Source: Psychrobacter cibarius
GTDB lineage: Bacteria > Pseudomonadota > Gammaproteobacteria > Pseudomonadales > Moraxellaceae
NCBI GenBank assembly: GCA_030686115.1
Contig: CP131612.1
Span: 248,001 to 312,000, forward strand
Direction of reading: 5' to 3'
DNA: 64,000 nt
The position numbers were made by a program, and so were the translations under genes. This document shows, in pieces, positions 29,520-39,850 of this stretch (the first letter of the stretch is position 1; the number at the start of each line of letters is the position of its first letter). The notes under the pieces were generated by a model that worked only from the letters and a program-made list of their open reading frames with translations, ran no database searches and was not told the origin of the DNA.

Positions 29520-30020
29520 ATGGAAAGCTTATTATCGATATTTGGTTCGGTTGCATCTATAGGAGCTGCTGTATGGGCATTCTTGGAAGCGAAGAAAGCC
29601 GCTGCATCAGCCTCTAAAGCAGAGGAATCTAGAAACGAAATGATTGATCGAAGACGATTAGGTGAAGTGTCAAAGGTTCATGCACAAACAGATAGAATAC
29701 TATCTGTCGTTTCAAGAATAGGACCTTCATGCAATACGAAAAATCTTAAAGGTATCGATTTTCATAGTATTGCAAAGGATGTTGAAGAGTATGCAAGGTT
29801 TATTAATGAGCAAAGCTCAAACTTTTCTAATGATTTCGTGAACAAGGCTAGTTTACTATGCGATGAGTTGAAAAAAGATATTGAGGATCTATCAGAAGCA
29901 TCCAGTCCTGAAGTCATAAAAAATGTAGGAAAGCGCATATATTATAAGATAAATAGCTTTATGCCTTTTGTTAAAGATCTCGCTGATGAGCAGCGAGAGT
30001 ATCCTGTTTCAGCTAAATAA
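29520..30020 (+). CDS. Hypothetical small membrane-anchored coiled-coil protein
   Basis: A 166-residue product whose N-terminus (SLLSIFGSVASIGAAVWAFLEA) is a likely membrane helix. An Ala/Lys-rich helix (KKAAASASKAEESRN) and helical regions with coiled-coil tendency follow. No recognised domain. GAGG five bases before the ATG gives a good ribosome-binding site. It is separated from the YfbU-family gene by only 14 nt, so the two are cotranscribed and probably function together. Confidence 0.7.
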   Translation: MESLLSIFGSVASIGAAVWAFLEAKKAAASASKAEESRNEMIDRRRLGEVSKVHAQTDRILSVVSRIGPSCNTKNLKGIDFHSIAKDVEEYARFINEQSSNFSNDFVNKASLLCDELKKDIEDLSEASSPEVIKNVGKRIYYKINSFMPFVKDLADEQREYPVSAK

Positions 30021-30034
30021 ATTTGGTAAATATC

Positions 30035-30589
30035 ATGAAAATTTCAGATGGTGAAAAGCTTATACTTTTAATGCTTAGTGAGCTATATGATCGATTAGAA
30101 ATTAATGGAGAAATTGAGTCAGAATTTATTCGCTCTGCAATCTTTAGTAACAATATCTGGGCGATACCTTGGAAGTATTCTGGAATACCTTTTGAAGATC
30201 AAGACGATCCAGAGATTGTTAAAGAAGTTCTTGATATTTTAGGTATGTGGAGCTCTATAGAATATAGCTATGAACAACTTTCAGAAAAAGAAAAAGAATA
30301 CTTACAGGAAACTGTTGCTAAGCCATTTGGTGAGAATCCTAAGTTCCCTGGCTTCGATGGTAATAATGAATCATCTTATATGGGGATAGCATCATTCATT
30401 GTAAATGAATTGGATCGATTTGAAGAGTTTAAAGGTCGAAACTTCAACTCACATTTTCCTTCTTTAGATGGTCATGAAAGAATGCTTAATATGTTTAAAG
30501 AAATACAAGAAACTATGAATTTTGGTCCATTATCTGTTGAAGATTTAGCTAAGATTCTAAAAGAACGTATTCATCCTAGTAGAAGATAA
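30035..30589 (+). CDS. YfbU family protein
   Basis: A 184-residue protein opening MKISDGEKLILLMLSELYDRLEINGEI. The FIRSAIFSNNIWAIPWKYSGI and DDPEIVKEVLDILGMWSSIE blocks are the classic YfbU signature. E. coli YfbU is a cytoplasmic 164-residue protein whose overproduction is reported to be toxic; its biochemical role is unclear. ATG 30035 is chosen over the in-frame TTG at 30023. It is the distal gene of a two-gene operon with the membrane-anchored protein upstream, unlike the housekeeping yfbU context. Confidence 0.88.
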   Translation: MKISDGEKLILLMLSELYDRLEINGEIESEFIRSAIFSNNIWAIPWKYSGIPFEDQDDPEIVKEVLDILGMWSSIEYSYEQLSEKEKEYLQETVAKPFGENPKFPGFDGNNESSYMGIASFIVNELDRFEEFKGRNFNSHFPSLDGHERMLNMFKEIQETMNFGPLSVEDLAKILKERIHPSRR

Positions 30590-30796
30590 AGTACTATAAC
30601 AAACAAAAAATACAGGACGATGCTAGAAGGTAACGTGCTTGCTTTTGATGGTATACGTAAACTGGTCATTAATAAAAGTGTGTTGGATAATTTGCTTATA
30701 GCATAAAGCATCATATAATATCGATCATTTACTTCAATAAACAATCTCTCACATGAGCAGATAGAAGTGGGTAGCAAGGTCAAATTCATCAAACCC

Positions 30797-30822
30797 AAAA
30801 AACGCTCCTAAAAAGCGTTTTA
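30797..30822. terminator. Terminator between the YfbU gene and the GMC oxidoreductase
   Basis: AAAACGCT (30799-30806) pairs with AGCGTTTT (30814-30821) across a 7-nt loop, with an A-run on the left that becomes a T-run on the minus strand. It can serve the converging genes on both sides. Confidence 0.75.
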
Positions 30823-30835
30823 ATCCTACTAAACC

Positions 30836-32434
30836 CTACCCAAAATCTTCCTTCAGAATAGTCGCCATATTCCGCTCAGCAAGTCCGGTGATAAAGACAT
30901 ACGGATTGACCCCAGCGCTACCGGGGATTAACGCGCCGTCTTGCACGTAGATATTCTCGTGCCCTTTGACGCGCCCAAATTCATCAGTCGCTTTGCCCAA
31001 GACGCAGCCACCAAGTGGGTGATAGCAGAAGTTATCGCCAAAGCCTTTGGTAAACAGTAAGCTTGATGTAGAGCCACCGTTTACTTTAGCAAGCTTCTCA
31101 ATCAGCTCTTTAGCAGCGTTCACCGAGTACTCGTTTTGCTCGCGTTTCCAGTTGAGCTTGACGGTTTTGCTGGCTTTATCATAGTAATAATTGCCGCGTT
31201 CTGGATTGTCAGTGATGGCGAGATAGAGCGTCGTCCAAGTCTCAAGTCCTAACGGTAATGGCGCGAGTTCGGCAAAGATTTTATACTTTGAGCCGCCTCT
31301 ATCGCCGTCCCACATGTTGATGCCTTTGACAGGGATAGTGGACTGAGTCGTACCAGCAGCGTGGACGAAATTGCGTCCCGTCATGATGTTACCGTTGGGT
31401 CCCCAATGTTTGCCGATGTGTTCGTTTAGGTTGTTTAGCCTCCCTTCGGCTTGGCTTTTTAGCAGTAACTCTGAGGTTCCCGTACTGCCAGCATTCAGAA
31501 ACAACTTATCGCAAGTATAATGCTCAATTTTATCGATGCCGCCCGTCATATTGATAACATGAACTTCTAATCTGAGTTGATCGTTATCGAGCGCTTGAAT
31601 GCTATTGACTTTGCGCAAGGTTTTGACCGTGACATTGCCTGTGGCTTCAGCGTTTTTTAGGTAGGTTAAATCCAGTGAAAATTTGCCCGCATTGTTGCCA
31701 TAGATGACTTCACCGCCGAGCGCGGATTTATACACTTCGCCGCGGGCTTCTTTTTGCATATAGTCAAAATCGTAGCTATTACCGAAAAACTCTGTTTTCA
31801 TTCCCGCTTTTTCGGCTTGGCGTTCAGCTGAACGAGTAAATTCGTAATGCTCGGACTCATTGAAAAATGACTCAGGGATTTGACTGACTTTAAGCGCCTT
31901 CATGGCGCGAGGGAAGTAGGTTTCGTACATCTCATCAGCATCAATCCAAGGAAACGTTTCTTCAAAATGCGCGCGTCTCGGTTGAATAGCAATCGCGCCA
32001 TTGACGATAGAGCCGCCTCCATAAGCACGCCCTGCGAATACTTTCATATTATCATATTCGATTAAATCCAAAACGCCAGGATATTTTCTGATAGGAATGG
32101 GTATCGGAATAGGAGCGTTTGGCATATTGCTAAACCAGCTTGAGCGTTTATCAGCGTTAATCATTTTGCAAAAGGTATCATGCTTGGGGCTTCTATCCCA
32201 GCGCATCCCCATCTCAAGGATTAAAACCTTGTGACCTTTTTCGCTCAATCGCAGCGCCGATACCGCACCACCATAGCCACTACCAACGATGATGTTAGGG
32301 AAGTGACCGGCTTGAGTAATTTTGCTTGGTAGCTTTGGCTGCTTGGCAAGCGTTTGACAGCCGCTCACCGCAGCGGAGGTGCTGATAGCGCCTAAGCTTA
32401 AACCCATGGCTTTAATCAGTTGGCGTCGTTGCAT
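30836..32434 (-). CDS. GMC oxidoreductase, cholesterol-oxidase-like, exported
   Basis: A 532-residue flavoprotein. It begins MQRRQLIKAMGLSLGAISTS with a twin-arginine-like motif and a SGC lipobox-like cysteine near residue 26. The FAD-binding motif IVGSGYGGAVSALRLSEKGHKVLILE follows. AYGGGSIVNGAI is the second GMC signature. The C-terminal FCYHPLGGCVLGKATDEFGRVKG and VNPYVFITGLAERN match the cholesterol oxidase branch. ATG 32434 with AGGATA is chosen over the open frame reaching 32602. The substrate is unknown, presumably an alcohol or sterol-like compound. Confidence 0.87.
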   Translation of the reverse strand: MQRRQLIKAMGLSLGAISTSAAVSGCQTLAKQPKLPSKITQAGHFPNIIVGSGYGGAVSALRLSEKGHKVLILEMGMRWDRSPKHDTFCKMINADKRSSWFSNMPNAPIPIPIPIRKYPGVLDLIEYDNMKVFAGRAYGGGSIVNGAIAIQPRRAHFEETFPWIDADEMYETYFPRAMKALKVSQIPESFFNESEHYEFTRSAERQAEKAGMKTEFFGNSYDFDYMQKEARGEVYKSALGGEVIYGNNAGKFSLDLTYLKNAEATGNVTVKTLRKVNSIQALDNDQLRLEVHVINMTGGIDKIEHYTCDKLFLNAGSTGTSELLLKSQAEGRLNNLNEHIGKHWGPNGNIMTGRNFVHAAGTTQSTIPVKGINMWDGDRGGSKYKIFAELAPLPLGLETWTTLYLAITDNPERGNYYYDKASKTVKLNWKREQNEYSVNAAKELIEKLAKVNGGSTSSLLFTKGFGDNFCYHPLGGCVLGKATDEFGRVKGHENIYVQDGALIPGSAGVNPYVFITGLAERNMATILKEDFG

Positions 32435-32825
32435 GGTGTATCCTAATTTGATATTTAAGCTAAAAAGCCCGTATGAAATAATATTAGCTTTAGACTGCAA
32501 AGGTGCGCTAAGCCAAGCGAGCATCATATTAGCAAACATAGGTTGCGTTATTATTTCAGTCACACGATTGCTGTAATACTTATAGGCAAATCGGGCTTTC
32601 ATTCAACGATTATTCTTGTCAGCTTTTAGTCACTAACTCAGCCAGTTAGTTAGACAATTATTTTTAGAGTGACGTGTAAACTTGACCGAATAGAGAATTT
32701 CGCTTATCATCTTGTTTCAATGTACTAGAACACAAATACATTCAATTATTCTTATCTTTAAAAAGCTAAATAATTCGGCAAAAATGCCAATACTAATACT
32801 CCATTTAAAATAACAAGGCTTAACT
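32435..32825. other. Divergent intergenic region, GMC oxidoreductase / trpB
   Basis: About 390 bp without a gene. No trp leader peptide with Trp codons or terminator pair was seen before trpB. Confidence 0.4.
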
Positions 32826-34052
32826 ATGACAACGCAAAATACAGCAGCTGGCTACGGTTTACATCAATCAATTTTGCCCAATGACGATGGTTTATACGGA
32901 GAGTTCGGTGGCAAAATCGGTCATCCTGAGCTTGCCAAAGCCATGGCAGAAATCGAAGTAGGCTTCCGTGAAATCATTAAAGACGATGACTTTATCGCTG
33001 AGATGAAGCGCTTGCGTGAGACCTATGTTGGTCGTCCAAGTCCTATTTATCATGCGCAGCGTTTGACGGAGCATTGCGGCGGCGCGCAGATTTATTTTAA
33101 ACGTGAAGATTTAAATCATACGGGCGCGCATAAGATTAATCACTGTTTGGGTGAAGTGTTATTAGCCAAGAAATTAGGCAAAACCAAAGTAATTGCCGAA
33201 ACGGGTGCGGGGCAACATGGCGTAGCGTTGGCAACGGCTGCGGCATTGATGGGCTTGAAGTGTGAGATTCACATGGGTGTGGTCGATATTAAAAAGGAGC
33301 ATCCAAACGTCAGTCGTATGAAGATTTTGGGTGCCAATATCGTTCCTGTCTCGCGTGGTGCTGGTACGCTAAAAGAAGCGGTCGATAGCGCCTTTGAGAC
33401 TTATTTGAGTGAGCTTGATACTAGCATGTTTGCCATTGGCTCGGCATTAGGACCGGCGCCTTATCCTGAAATGGTCAGCTATTTTCAATCGGTGGTTGGT
33501 CATGAAGCACGGGCGCAGTTCTTAGCGACGACGGGTAAGCTGCCTAATAAAGTGGTCGCTTGTGTTGGCGGCGGCTCGAATGCTATCGGTATGTTTAGCG
33601 GCTTTTTTGATGATAAAGATGTAGAAAAAATAGGCGTGGAACCCGCAGGCGAAGGTCTGGATACTCCTAATCATGCGGCGACGATGTCGCTCGGCGTCAA
33701 AGGCGAGATTCATGGTTTTAAATGCTATGTGCTGCTCGATGAAAAAGGCGAGCCAGCTCCCGTACATTCGATTGCTTCTGGTCTAGATTATCCAGGGGTT
33801 GGACCACAGCATTCGCATCTGCGAGATTTAAAACTGGCTACTTATGAGTCGGCGACTGATGCTGAATGTCTAGAAGCGTTTATGGCATTGTCGCGCCTTG
33901 AAGGTATTATTCCTGCCTTAGAGTCGGCACATGCCATCGCTTATGCGATGAGGGTTGCCAAAAATATGTCAGCGGATGAGACGATTTTGGTTAATTTGTC
34001 AGGTCGCGGCGATAAGGATATTGACTTTATTTTGGATAAAGTAAATTTGTAG
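32826..34052 (+). CDS. trpB: Tryptophan synthase beta chain
   Basis: TrpB condenses indole with serine in a PLP-dependent reaction. The 408 residues carry [17 protein letters not shown], the PLP lysine Lys103 in [26 protein letters not shown], the phosphate loop [10 protein letters not shown] and [12 protein letters not shown]. This is a standard TrpB1 length. Unusually the next gene is an EamA transporter rather than trpA, and none of trpF, accD or folC is nearby. trpA must lie elsewhere, or this is an extra copy. ATG 32826 is preceded by CAAGGC. Confidence 0.93.
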   Translation: MTTQNTAAGYGLHQSILPNDDGLYGEFGGKIGHPELAKAMAEIEVGFREIIKDDDFIAEMKRLRETYVGRPSPIYHAQRLTEHCGGAQIYFKREDLNHTGAHKINHCLGEVLLAKKLGKTKVIAETGAGQHGVALATAAALMGLKCEIHMGVVDIKKEHPNVSRMKILGANIVPVSRGAGTLKEAVDSAFETYLSELDTSMFAIGSALGPAPYPEMVSYFQSVVGHEARAQFLATTGKLPNKVVACVGGGSNAIGMFSGFFDDKDVEKIGVEPAGEGLDTPNHAATMSLGVKGEIHGFKCYVLLDEKGEPAPVHSIASGLDYPGVGPQHSHLRDLKLATYESATDAECLEAFMALSRLEGIIPALESAHAIAYAMRVAKNMSADETILVNLSGRGDKDIDFILDKVNL

Positions 34053-34270
34053 AAGAAATCAGTGATAAATACAGAAAATACAACATCAATCGAGCAATTA
34101 AAAAGTTATCATCGAGGTTTTTTTATCACACGATACTTTTTACGACTAAGCCTTTTATAACTGCGCTTTTATGATGAATTTGTTGATAACAATCATTTCA
34201 TAACGAGAAGTTCATAAATAGCCATTTTATAAGTAAGGAGCAATCGTCTAACGCTTGATAGGATCACCAC

Positions 34271-35173
34271 ATGTCTAACCGCGACCTCATTATTTTTATC
34301 ACCTTATCCTTTATGTGGTCGCTGTCTTTTATTTTTTATCGTATCGGCGTGCCTGAATTTGGCTCGTTAGCTTTTGCGAGCCTTCGTGTGGTCTTGGCTG
34401 GGCTGACCATGCTGGTTTTTGTTTTGATCAGCCCAAAAAATAGAGAGGGCATACGGGATAATTGGAAAGTGTTGACGCTGGTTGGATTATTTTCTGCGGC
34501 TATTCCCTTTATCCTGTTTGCCTTTTCAGCGCGCTCGGTAAACGCAGGGGTGTTGGCGGTGCTTAATGCGTCTGTGCCTATGATGAGCGGTTTCATCGCC
34601 AGTACCTTTTTTAAAGACAGACTGTCAAAAACACAAATTCTCGGTTTAGTTATCGGTGTTATCGGTGTGATTATTTTGATGAGTGAAAACTTATTTAGTG
34701 GTAGCGGGCAGGGCGCTGAGTCAGGTTCAGGGTTACTGCCGATGGGCTACGCACTATTGGCTTGTGTTGGCTATGCCGTCGGTGCCAATATCACCAGAAA
34801 CTACTTATACAATGTCTCACCAGTCGCTATTACCGCAGGCTCGCTCATCATTGCCAGTGTGATCATGTTGCCGATAGCAGTCTACGAATTCCCATATGGT
34901 AAAAGCATTAGCCTTACTGCTTGGGTTTCTGTCATTTGTATTGGCGTGTTTTCAACCGCCATTGCCTTGATTTTTATGAATCAATTGATAAAAAGTATTG
35001 GTCCTATGCGCGCAACCAGTATTACCTTAGTGATTCCGATTTTTGCGATTATATTGGGTTACTTATTGCTTGATGAAGCATTGGACACACCTGCGATCAT
35101 CGGCTCGATGGTGATATTGTTTGGCACTTACTTGTCTTTAGAGTTGTCCATTAAAAAGATGCTCAAATTGTAA
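34271..35173 (+). CDS. EamA/DMT family transporter
   Basis: A 300-residue inner-membrane protein with ten predicted helices in two EamA repeats (about 5-140 and 158-290). The first repeat has FMWSLSFIFYRIGVPEFGSLAFASLRVVL; the second ends with LDTPAIIGSMVILFGTYLSL. Drug/metabolite transporters of this kind export amino acids, nucleosides or drugs; the substrate cannot be told. AGGATC precedes the ATG. It seems monocistronic, 220 bp after trpB. Confidence 0.9.
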   Translation: MSNRDLIIFITLSFMWSLSFIFYRIGVPEFGSLAFASLRVVLAGLTMLVFVLISPKNREGIRDNWKVLTLVGLFSAAIPFILFAFSARSVNAGVLAVLNASVPMMSGFIASTFFKDRLSKTQILGLVIGVIGVIILMSENLFSGSGQGAESGSGLLPMGYALLACVGYAVGANITRNYLYNVSPVAITAGSLIIASVIMLPIAVYEFPYGKSISLTAWVSVICIGVFSTAIALIFMNQLIKSIGPMRATSITLVIPIFAIILGYLLLDEALDTPAIIGSMVILFGTYLSLELSIKKMLKL

Positions 35174-35514
35174 AAATCTCGATTGGGTCATCGTTCAACA
35201 CGCCCTAAGTAGACTTTTGACTGAGAGGTTATGAGTACAGGTTATTGATAAATAATATTATTTTGCTATTTATGTTTTTAAATGATTAAAGCCATTCGCT
35301 TAATAGGCTGATAAGAGGCGTTGAATAATGAGTATTATCAATACCGATATCATGCCATATTGATATTTTTGTTGGTCATTTTTCCTTGGAATTATCATGT
35401 TTGCCCCCTATAAAGACTACGGCTTATAAATAGCGTATTAAAAAACGAGCGCGCTATTTATTCATTAATAACAAACCAATCATTATGGTTTTATAACAAC
35501 AAATAAGGCTTTTT
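35174..35514. other. Intergenic region before the old yellow enzyme gene
   Basis: About 340 bp, AT-rich, no gene. Nothing beyond an AAGG ribosome-binding site near the end was identified. Confidence 0.4.
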
Positions 35515-36618
35515 ATGGCACACGATAATTTATTTGAACCCGTAGAAATGGGTACGCAAACCCTAAAAAACCGCATCATCATGGCACCGTTGACACGTCT
35601 GCGTTCGATCGAACCTGGTGATGTACCGACGGCACTTGCTGGAGAGTATTATTCACAGCGTGCGAGTGCTGGGCTTGTTATTACTGAAGCGACGCAGGTA
35701 TCTTTTCAGGCAAAGGGCTATGCTGGCGCGCCGGGTATCCATACCCAAGATCAAATCACTGCGTGGAAAACCATCGTTGATAATGTCCATGCCAAAGGTG
35801 GCAAAATTGTCGTACAGCTATGGCACACAGGATTGGTCGCGCATGAAAGCGTGCAGCCTGATGGCAAAGCGCCGATCTCAGCGTCTGATGTGCATGTCGG
35901 TGTGCGTACGTCATTGCGTGATAGCAATAACCACGCCATTCGCGTTGAAGCGACCACGCCACGTCCAGCGACACTTGATGAGATTAAGCAAGTCATCGCT
36001 GATTTTGCCCAAGCGACCAAAAATGCTAAAGAAGCAGGCTTTGATGGGGTAGAGATTCATGGTGCACACGGTTATCTATTGCATCAGTTTTGGGTTGAGC
36101 AAACCAATCAGCGTGATGATGAGTATGGCGGTAGCCGTGAGAATCGTGCGCGTCTGACTCTTGATGTCATCGATGCTTGTGTTGATGCGTGGGATGCTGA
36201 TCATGTGGGTATTCGTATCTCGCCACTTGGCACGTTTAACAATGTAGAAGCAGGCTACAACGAAGACGAAAACATCTGGCTAGTTGAACAGATCAACAAG
36301 CGTGGTCTGATGTATTTGCATCTCTCTGAGCCTGATTGGGCAGGTGGTACGCCTTATAGTGATGCATTCCGTCAGCGTGTCCGTGATGCTTTTGATAATA
36401 TGATTATTGCTGCTGGTGGCTATACTGCTGAAAAAGCGGAGAAAAACATCAAAGATGGCTATATCGATGCGGTTGCTTTTGGCCGTGATTATATCGCCAA
36501 TCCTGATTTGGTTGAGCGTATCCGAGAAGGGGCGGCGCTCAATGAGCAGCATCCAGAGAGTTTTTATGGTGGTGGCAATGAAGGCTATACCGATTATCCG
36601 TTCCTGAATCAAGCATAA
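35515..36618 (+). CDS. Alkene reductase, old yellow enzyme family (NemA-like)
   Basis: A 367-residue FMN-binding TIM-barrel. It starts [41 protein letters not shown] contains the His of the substrate-binding pair, and [30 protein letters not shown] is the family signature. [19 protein letters not shown] near the end binds the FMN phosphate. Relatives reduce activated alkenes, N-ethylmaleimide and nitrate esters with NAD(P)H. A terminator follows. A repressor such as NemR is not adjacent. Confidence 0.93.
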   Translation: MAHDNLFEPVEMGTQTLKNRIIMAPLTRLRSIEPGDVPTALAGEYYSQRASAGLVITEATQVSFQAKGYAGAPGIHTQDQITAWKTIVDNVHAKGGKIVVQLWHTGLVAHESVQPDGKAPISASDVHVGVRTSLRDSNNHAIRVEATTPRPATLDEIKQVIADFAQATKNAKEAGFDGVEIHGAHGYLLHQFWVEQTNQRDDEYGGSRENRARLTLDVIDACVDAWDADHVGIRISPLGTFNNVEAGYNEDENIWLVEQINKRGLMYLHLSEPDWAGGTPYSDAFRQRVRDAFDNMIIAAGGYTAEKAEKNIKDGYIDAVAFGRDYIANPDLVERIREGAALNEQHPESFYGGGNEGYTDYPFLNQA

Positions 36619-36703
36619 TGGATGATCAGCTGCCCTTATGATTAGCTAACCTTAAGGTGTGTTAAAAATACCCTCACCGTTAGCCGATACATAAGTACAT
36701 AAT

Positions 36704-36740
36704 AAAAAGCCACCTGACGGTCTGCGTCAGGTGGCTTTTT
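36704..36740. terminator. Bidirectional terminator between the old yellow enzyme and pirin genes
   Basis: AAAAAGCCACCTGACG pairs perfectly with CGTCAGGTGGCTTTTT across a 5-nt loop. It serves both converging genes. Confidence 0.93.
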
Positions 36741-36756
36741 GATGCCTGTATTTTAA

Positions 36757-37725
36757 CTATTTAACAAAGTTGCCCGTTTGGTAATCCCGAAACGTTTGGC
36801 GGAGCTCTTCTTGGGTGTTCATTACAAAGGGTCCATAACCTGCGACTGGTTCGCCGATAGGTTCGCCGCTCAATAGTAAAAGCTTGACTGGTGCTTGCTC
36901 GCCATTTTCGGTAGCAGGATAATGCAGCTCAATGGCATCAGTAGTCAGTCTTTGCTCAGCTTGCCCATCAGTGCGGTGCTGAGTTGGCGCATCAAATTGA
37001 ATCAAATTGCCAGCACTGACTGACGTACCATTGACCAGTAGCTCACCTTCTTGTACCAGCAGTAGCGTATTGTGGGTGTTGGGCACTTTTAGCGTCGTCG
37101 CGCCCGCAGTATGCAGTTCAATATCCCATAAGTTAATCGGAGTAAAAGTATTTGCCGCGCCTGTGATTTCTTGCCACGCACCAGCAATGATAGCCGCCTT
37201 ACCAATCGTCATTTGGTGGTCAGGGTTGCTGCTGTCGATTAACTCAACGATAGGCAGATCTGCCCGTTTGATGCTTTGATAGTTTGGGTCGGTTAGTTTG
37301 TGCGCACTTGGCAAGTTAACCCACAGTTGCACCATACTAAAGACGCCACCGCGTTGACCGAAAGCTTCGGAATGAAACTCTTCGTGCATGATGCCACGAC
37401 CTGCGGTCATCCATTGCACATCGCCTTTTTGAATAATCCCTTGCCCGCCTACTGAATCGGCATGACTGATTTCACCTTCGTAGGCGATAGTGACGGTTTC
37501 AAAGCCTTTGTGTGGATGCTGTCCGACCCCATGCGGCTGTGTTTTATAATTGGGGTTCGGATCAAAGGTCGTTGGTTTGCCATAATCGAATAACAAAAAC
37601 GGGTCGGTATGGCTATAATTAAAATGAGGATTATCGTCAAGATGGTTGATTAAGGTCTTTACATAGAAACCGTCACCTACCCAGTGCGGCGCTTTATCAC
37701 CATGAATATTTTTAATAGGACGCAT
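36757..37725 (-). CDS. Pirin family protein
   Basis: A 322-residue bicupin. The N-terminal cupin holds the metal-binding HPHKGFETVTIAYEGEISHAD segment and VQWMTAGRGIMHEEFHS, which together supply the three His and one Glu ligands of iron-pirin. The C-terminal cupin (about 195-300) is degenerate and closes with FVMNTQEELRQTFRDYQTG. Bacterial pirins act as redox-linked regulators or quercetin 2,3-dioxygenases. GAGG precedes the ATG. It is on its own, converging with the alkene reductase gene. Confidence 0.92.
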   Translation of the reverse strand: MRPIKNIHGDKAPHWVGDGFYVKTLINHLDDNPHFNYSHTDPFLLFDYGKPTTFDPNPNYKTQPHGVGQHPHKGFETVTIAYEGEISHADSVGGQGIIQKGDVQWMTAGRGIMHEEFHSEAFGQRGGVFSMVQLWVNLPSAHKLTDPNYQSIKRADLPIVELIDSSNPDHQMTIGKAAIIAGAWQEITGAANTFTPINLWDIELHTAGATTLKVPNTHNTLLLVQEGELLVNGTSVSAGNLIQFDAPTQHRTDGQAEQRLTTDAIELHYPATENGEQAPVKLLLLSGEPIGEPVAGYGPFVMNTQEELRQTFRDYQTGNFVK

Positions 37726-38007
37726 TTATTACCTCGTCAGACGAAACATGTTTTTTAATAAAAAAGTTCTGTTAAGTTACGCTACATTTATAGCTACCTA
37801 TATTGTGTTTATTTTAATAATTTATCAAGGGCTAATGTCGATAAAAGGCAACTTAAGTAGAATAAAAATAGTGATATCTCATTAGGGGGTGGTGGGCATT
37901 TAGCCATGGCGCTGTTTATAAGTGCTGTTTATAAGCGCTATCTGCAAGCACTGCCGATAAGTACTGTTTATGATTAAACAATGCTACATCGTTATGATTA
38001 AATGAGG

Positions 38008-39324
38008 TTAAACCACTTCACCGCAGACAAAGCCACTGGCCCATGCCCATTGGAAGTTATAACCGCCAAGCCAACCAGTAACGTCCAGCACTTCACCGAT
38101 AAAGTATAAGCCCTCCTGCATGTTGCTTTGCATGGTCTTTGAGGAGACTTCATCAGTTTTTACGCCGCCGCGGGTCACCTCAGCGGTACGATAGCCTTCT
38201 GTACCAGAGGGTTTGAGCTGCCAGCCATTCAAAGTCGCGCCAAGCTCCGTCAGCCGCTCATCTTTAATATTGGCAAGTTCGGTGTCTTTGATATCGTCCC
38301 AAAGGTGCATTTGTAGCGCGGCAAGCAGTTTTTTTGGTAGCTTATTACTGTCATCGCCACTATCGGTATAATCCGCGACGACCGTTCGAATCAGTTGCTT
38401 TGGGTGCGATTTTTTGTGCGCAAGGAGCAGCGCTGTCATGTCGATATTTGGCAGCAGGTTGATACTAATGGTCTCGCCAGTGTGCCAATAGTTTGATAGT
38501 TGTAGCATAGCAGGGCCTGACAGCCCGCGATGGGTAAACAACATGGGCAATTTAAAAGAGATGCGCTCATTGCTAGCGATGACTGGCAAACTAATACCAG
38601 CCAAAGATCGGATAAGCTCACCCGTTTTATCCGTAAAGGTAAAAGGCACTAAGCTGGCATCGGTTGTGATCAGCGTGTGCCCAAATTGCTGCGCCAATTC
38701 ATATCCTAAACCACTGGCTCCCATCGTTGGAATAGACAGTCCGCCCGTGGCGACCACGAGTGACTCGCAGCGGTAACCTGTTTGCGGCAGTTTTGTTTGA
38801 TTGGCAGATTCTTTTCTCTCTTGCTTTTCTTTTTTGCTAAGCTGCTTGCTGGACAGTAATTCAAATTTGGCGTTTTTGTCACTTTCGACAGCCTGTACAC
38901 TGTCAATCTGCGCATTCAGCTTTACTTGTACGCCAGCTGCCGTACATTCCGCGAGGAGCATGGTCAAAATATCTTGCGCTGAATCATCACAAAATAGCTG
39001 ACCGTGTTCGCGCTCATGGTAAGGGATGTTATGTGCTGCCACCATACTGATAAATTCCCAGCTGGGATAACGACTGAGCGCTGATTTACAGAAATGTTGA
39101 TTGGCACCGATAAAGTGCTCAGGCTCGACATAGTAATTGGTAAAGTTGCAGCGTCCGCCACCTGACATTAGGATTTTTTTGCCCGCTTTATTGGCATGGT
39201 CTAATACCAGTACGCGGCGACCACGGCGACCCGCTGTCAGCGCACAGTATAGCCCTGACGCGCCAGCGCCGATGATGATGACATCATAGTGGGTGTATTG
39301 TGATGCATTGCGGTGATTGCTCAT
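38008..39324 (-). CDS. NAD(P)/FAD-dependent oxidoreductase, HI0933/YhiN family
   Basis: A 438-residue flavoprotein: YDVIIIGAGASGLYCALTAGRRGRRVLVLD, then KKILMSGGGRCNFTN, LVVATGGLSIPTMGASGLGYELA and the C-terminal EVTRGGVKTDEV with YFIGEVLDVTGWLGGYNFQWAWASG. These are the markers of the HI0933 family (BaiN/YhiN). Physiological substrates are mostly unknown. A Lys/Glu-rich insertion (around 158-172, SKKEKQERKESA) is longer than in typical members. It stands alone upstream of the acs region. Confidence 0.92.
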   Translation of the reverse strand: MSNHRNASQYTHYDVIIIGAGASGLYCALTAGRRGRRVLVLDHANKAGKKILMSGGGRCNFTNYYVEPEHFIGANQHFCKSALSRYPSWEFISMVAAHNIPYHEREHGQLFCDDSAQDILTMLLAECTAAGVQVKLNAQIDSVQAVESDKNAKFELLSSKQLSKKEKQERKESANQTKLPQTGYRCESLVVATGGLSIPTMGASGLGYELAQQFGHTLITTDASLVPFTFTDKTGELIRSLAGISLPVIASNERISFKLPMLFTHRGLSGPAMLQLSNYWHTGETISINLLPNIDMTALLLAHKKSHPKQLIRTVVADYTDSGDDSNKLPKKLLAALQMHLWDDIKDTELANIKDERLTELGATLNGWQLKPSGTEGYRTAEVTRGGVKTDEVSSKTMQSNMQEGLYFIGEVLDVTGWLGGYNFQWAWASGFVCGEVV

Positions 39325-39850
39325 GGTAGTCTCATAAAATAATAGGTTTAAAAACCAGCCACCAAATTCGTCATCGAATCAACAACAGAGTCGATTGCTT
39401 ATCTTTATAGCAGCAGATCAATAAGAGGGTTTGGTGAAGGGTGTATTTTGGCGTCGTATCTAGCGTGTAGCTATTGTCCATATTTCATACAAGGTTACAA
39501 GGATTAAATGTCATATCATTATCTGATATCTGGACAGTGATGCCTTTGTTTATACCAAAATCAAAATTTGTGCCAAAATCAAAACATGTTTTAAATTAGT
39601 CAATAGCAAGATTAAAAGCGAGTAGATGCAAAACCACACCTCGTCAATAAATTTTATCATGGGTGATCAAGTATACCGCTATATAGGCATATTGTTATGA
39701 ATGGCTGTTGATACCTTGCAACCGTTCTGCTTATTTGTCAAACTAACCGTGAGTGTCACACATTATGGAAGATGACCCTTATCACCTGTACAGGCAGTCG
39801 TTTTCGACCGTTATGCGTGCAGGTCATAATAATTAAAAAGGACAAATACG
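39325..39850. other. Divergent intergenic region upstream of acs
   Basis: About 525 bp without a gene. An 18-bp-spaced duplication of CCAAAATCAAAA occurs at 39555-39566 and 39573-39584. A TGAGTGTCACA stretch near 39750 faintly resembles a CRP half-site pair, but too weakly to call. Confidence 0.4.

Noticed and set aside
30571..30798. 75-codon minus-strand frame between the YfbU gene and the GMC oxidoreductase
   Set aside because: No ribosome-binding site or domain; it overlaps the end of the YfbU gene and abuts a terminator.
39740..39770. CRP-like site upstream of acs
   Set aside because: Only a loose match (TGAGTGTCACA); half-site spacing does not fit.
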